NCBI GenBank assembly: GCA_964036155.1
Contig: OZ038422.1
Location: 53,095,201-53,159,200, forward strand
Direction of reading: 5' to 3'
Source of the DNA: Diploscapter coronatus
Lineage: Eukaryota; Nematoda; Chromadorea; Rhabditida; Rhabditidae
DNA length: 64,000 nt
Made by a program: the position numbers and the translations under genes. Positions 60,599 to 64,000 of the stretch are shown one piece after another. The notes under the pieces were generated by a model that was not told where the DNA came from, did no database searches, and saw only the letters and a list, made by a program, of their open reading frames with translations. Numbering within the stretch: the first letter of the stretch is position 1; every line of letters begins with the position of its first letter.

Positions 60599-63500
60599 TC
60601 ACATTTTAAACTTTGACAAAAGATAGAGCAGCAGGCAAATTGACAAACTCGACCAAAATCCGACGTTTTTGGGTTGATATTTAGCTATTTGATTAAATGC
60701 TTTAGGCGCATTTTTTGCATCATAGGCAGCACTCCATTGCAGGTTTCCCCGAGTCAGATCCAACGTTTCTTGAAACTTGATAACTTCATCGTCACTATAT
60801 TTTGATGCAATCTGAGTGTACATCTTGATCTGTTTCTCATAACTAGCTCTGTGATATTCGTTGCTCAACCGCAGTCTTTCAATTTCCCGAAATAATTGGC
60901 GAACCTAAATTCATTAATCATAGAACAGAAAATCTTAGAAATAGGTGATAGTAAAACAATAGATTTGAAAATAGCCTAACATCATAGCAATTGGGAAGTT
61001 TTGAGAGAGGTAAGCAAACATACTCTTCCATACTCTCCTCGAACTATGGTGAAAACGAATAAAATCATGTCACAATCATTAATCTTCTCAAATTTATTCC
61101 ATGTCATGATGCCAATGTTATAATTAACTACGACTTTTTACTTATCAAGAAGATTTATTCTTTGGAAAAGAATAAATTAAAAATCCTACTCGTGGCCCAG
61201 CAATAAGAAAATCTTTTCCGTTTGATCACATTCCTCAATCGATTTCTTTACGCCAGTTTTTATACTTTCCTTAAATTGAAATTTTCAAAAATATATCTTA
61301 GCAACTATTAACGTTACCCAATATTTGTCTGCCTCTTCCTTAGTTAATGTCTTATTGAGCTGAGCCTCGTGATATGCCCTTGACAGTGGTTTGTTAGCTG
61401 TCAACCTTTCCTCGACAGTCTTGTTTCTTTCGCAATAATTCCTTCTCACCTAAATAAAATTTTAATTTACTCTACAATCCAATAATCATTTTCGGTTATT
61501 TATGGCCTTGGAGAATACTTTAGTTAGATTATTGAAGCATGTTATAAATAATAACAAAAACTAACATCGGAAGCGGCTCGAGCTAATTTGTTCGACCATC
61601 CTGATTCCGCATCGAACGTAGCTCGGACTTGAGATCGGATAATGAGAATTCGTTTTCCGTATGGTGTGTCATGCGGGGTATACTAAATTATGTGATAATT
61701 TCTATGGAAGTTTATTTTCTTTCAAAATAGATATTAGGAGGTATGACATACCGCAAAGTTGTAATTAATCACCTCCCATAGCATCAACGTATAGTCATCG
61801 AAAGGCTGGGCGGCCTTCTTGAATATTTTGATAGCATCTTCTCGGCTGCCTTCATAGAGCTCCCTCGAATACTTAGCCTTCGCAAATTCCATATTAAGAT
61901 TTCGTACCTATATTTAAAATTAAATTTAGTGTCAAAGATCGACAAATTGAGACAAAATAATGCTGAGAAATATGAAACTGTAATGTGGTCATTTTGAAAT
62001 TTCGTAGAGTGCACTGTAAGCTATGCGCTAATTATTGTGCTTTTTACTTTGTCTCAATTTATCGGTTGTCGACAATTATTGATTTATTCATCAATATCAT
62101 CTTAACCTCTTTGGTTATTCCAGCTTTTCTAAATCTTGCCAATGCTTGGCCCAAATTTTTTAGCAATTCGAGTAGTAATGGGGCTGTTTTACTCTAAATG
62201 TATAATGTATATATAAATGAAATAAATAGAAAATTTCTAAATTCACCCATTTCTTTTCTAAATCTTCTTCACTCAAAACGGTATCAGATTGTCTCTTTTC
62301 TTCTGTAAAGAAAACTTTTTTTATAAAATCGGCCTTTTGCTTGTCCGTCTTTTCGAAGTCAAAGGTAAGTGGGGCTATCTGGAACCATGATTGAATAAAA
62401 ACAATAAGAAAAACTAAATAAAGCTATTGGACAATAAGACAAATTATCTTCAAAACATAAAAAAATAAATATACAGGGTGTGCCAAATGTTTGATCTGGT
62501 TTTGGGTTTATTTCAAAAATTTATCACAGGATAATAGCGGAAAAAGTTTCTAAAAACTTTAATATTATCCTCTTTGATACCAATGCCTCTCATTTATAAA
62601 ATTTTATTCTATTTGGTCATGGATGGAAAGTTTTAAGCCTCGAAGTTTAATAGAATGTGGTCAAACTTGGAGCGTACTCTGTAAATAAAATGGGACATAT
62701 TTTTCCAACCTTTATACTAATACTCATTAGATTAGGTGGTATTGAAGAAGTCGTGTGATCATAAGCTTCCACTGCCAAGTCTGTAACATTTTATTTATTG
62801 CATTTTCAAGCTCAAGTTATTCTAGATAATTTGAAATATAACGAATATTAATTAATAAATGATGAAATTCTGCATTCGCATAAATACCTTCGATCAATTT
62901 GTCGCGGTATATCAAGGGTTTTCCGTTATTGACTGAATTTTTCTGAATCTGAATTAGCCAGATAAATATATCAAACGTCAATTATCATTACCTTGCTGCT
63001 CACTTCGGCTGGCTTTGGAGTCGTATTAGAATTAGAATCATTCGTCTTCTTGGCTCCTTTTGGTTTCTTTCCCTTATAAACCTCATCTCGAATTTCGATG
63101 TACTGATCGAGAGATGGTTCAGAGCATTTATTCATTGCTTCTTTCAATTTCTTCAGTGCGCCATCTCTCGTTCCCCCATATCTATCGGGGTCAATTCGCA
63201 ATTGTTTAACGGCATGCTCAAGCGTGCGTACCTAAAATTTTATGAGAAAAATTATCGAAATATTAGTAAAGTCTACTTCATCATGAACTTTGTCATTCAA
63301 AAGTCGCATATTCCAGCGATAATTCAAATTGAAGAGCTTCTTAAACATAGCTTCTTGCGATACCTAAAATGTTTACAAAAATTTTTTAAAGTATTAAATT
63401 TTATACCCAAATAACATCCTCGTCAACTCCCTCTACTTGATCACCTAATTGCTTTCTTATCAGTGGAATCATCAGCGTCTTTACTTCTTGCATTTTTAGA

Positions 63501-63834
63501 ATATTTGGTTTCAAAACATCATGAGTGATCCAGAATATCTAAATTTCATGATTTATTTTGATAAAAAAATACGTACATTTCTATCTGAAATAAATATTCA
63601 GTAACAGACATTCTCACCTTTTGAAGTGCATCTCTTTCATCTTTCAGCACCACATAGCCCGGCATATTTTTTGGAATAAATTCATCTGCTAACTCTAAAT
63701 TAATTTTCATCATAATATTTTTCTCATAGTATATCCGATTTACCATTAGTTAATGAATTAATTTTAGCCTGTTTGTTCCCATAAATAACTATAAATTGAC
63801 CTAGGAATGACAGAAGAAATAAACCCAAGCGCAT
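60599..63834 (-). CDS. LIYRD-family protein P1 with GPI-signal-like tail
   Basis: Signal peptide from ATG 63834, with a splice-acceptor-like TTTTCAG 9 bases upstream. Repeat 1: F-W-I-T-H-D-V-L (63420-63540), K-Q-L-G-D-Q-V-E-G-V-D-E-D-V-I-W, and V-R-T-L-E-H-A-V-K-Q-L...Y-I-E-I-R-D-E-V-Y (62990-63230). PLIYRDKLIE is at about 62890-62930. Repeat 2 covers about 61775-62800 (ending Y-T-L-M-L-W-E-V). Repeat 3 opens Y-T-P-H-D-T-P-Y-G-K-R, has N-Y-C-E / E-E-C-D and ends K-Y-S-D-D-E-V-I-K-F-Q-E-T-L. Uniquely, about 45 more residues follow, finishing in a 17-residue hydrophobic stretch (60599-60660) with almost no residues after it, as in GPI-attachment signals. About 590 residues. Likely surface-anchored (inference). 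Confidence 0.75.
62472..62700. mobile_element. Small CAGGGTG-ended element in P1 intron
   Basis: TATACAGGGTGTGCCAAATG at 62472-62491 resembles the TACAGGGTGTCCCAAAA termini common on Tc/mariner-type MITEs. A possible partner end (GTAAATAAAATGGGACATAT, about 62680-62700) is weak, and the boundaries are uncertain. It lies in the long repeat-2 intron of P1 and has no coding capacity. Confidence 0.4.
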
Positions 63835-64000
63835 AATTTTAACCTGAAAATTATAACTACACTCTAATAAATATTCGAAATAGGAAAACATTCATATTAT
63901 GGAGGTATCTCAGTTTGAAATGACTAGTACTTGATTTTGGTTTCCAGTGGTATTGGCTGAAAAATGATAGTAAGCATTACCAATGAGGTACTAACATTTT
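63835..64000. other. Upstream region of P1, window edge
   Basis: AT-rich sequence with the putative trans-splice acceptor (minus strand TTTTCAG, AG at 63844-63845) just upstream of the P1 start. No exon of a further paralogue is visible before the edge. Confidence 0.5.

Noticed and set aside
30333..63834. Assignment of the array to the SXP/RAL-2 (DUF148) secreted family
   Set aside because: Both are small helical secreted nematode proteins, but the conserved positions I recall for DUF148 do not line up with these repeats, and the LIYRD and Cys-pair features are foreign to it.
1..64000. CRISPR arrays, bacterial operons or viral genes
   Set aside because: Intron density, splice signals and gene families are eukaryotic throughout; no regular spacer-repeat arrays or viral hallmark proteins were seen.

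Overview
The window is nuclear DNA of a nematode, most likely a rhabditid-type worm. The evidence is AT-rich DNA, many short introns (mostly 40-60 bases) ending in TTTTAG/TTTCAG, a nematode cuticle collagen, serpentine chemoreceptor-like genes, and splice-acceptor-like sequences just upstream of several start codons, as expected for spliced-leader trans-splicing. I cannot name the species. All gene models were built by hand from splice sites and reading phase; none has transcript support.

Layout. 1-1579: a complete but short cuticle collagen (minus) built from nine exons, several of them tiny. 5085-7235: a ten-exon 7TM receptor (minus). 8847-17055: three plus-strand genes, an SLC6 neurotransmitter/amino-acid transporter between two paralogous alpha-arrestins carrying PPxY motifs. 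From 17302 to the right edge every gene lies on the minus strand.

17302-30053: four head-to-tail genes, called A, B, C and D here from left to right (transcribed D, C, B, A). Each joins a secreted receptor-L-domain ectodomain to a C-terminal seven-helix membrane region. A and C are one subtype and B and D another, so a two-gene cassette has duplicated. The layout resembles leucine-rich-repeat GPCRs but uses different parts, and I regard it as the most interesting receptor architecture here. One copy (B) carries a small inverted-repeat transposon that now behaves as an intron.

30333-63834: a ten-gene tandem array (P10 at the left to P1 at the right) of a secreted helical-repeat family that I do not recognise. 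Full members have a signal peptide and three diverged repeats of roughly 150-190 residues, with an LIYRD motif between repeats 1 and 2, a TPYGKR-like motif opening repeat 3, and one cysteine pair confined to repeat 3. P10 and P6 carry Thr/Pro-rich mucin-like linkers, P1 ends in a GPI-signal-like hydrophobic tail, P3 and P9 are single-repeat forms, and P4 replaces repeats 2-3 with a duplicated cysteine-rich module. P7 and P8 share a nearly identical 1.4 kb tract. Mobile DNA in the array includes a 1.7 kb fold-back element inside P2, a tRNA-like SINE beside P9 and a small CAGGGTG-ended element inside P1.

Taken together, the right two-thirds is a fast-evolving region of tandem cell-surface and secreted proteins (putative sensors beside an unknown secreted family), while the left third holds conserved housekeeping-type genes.
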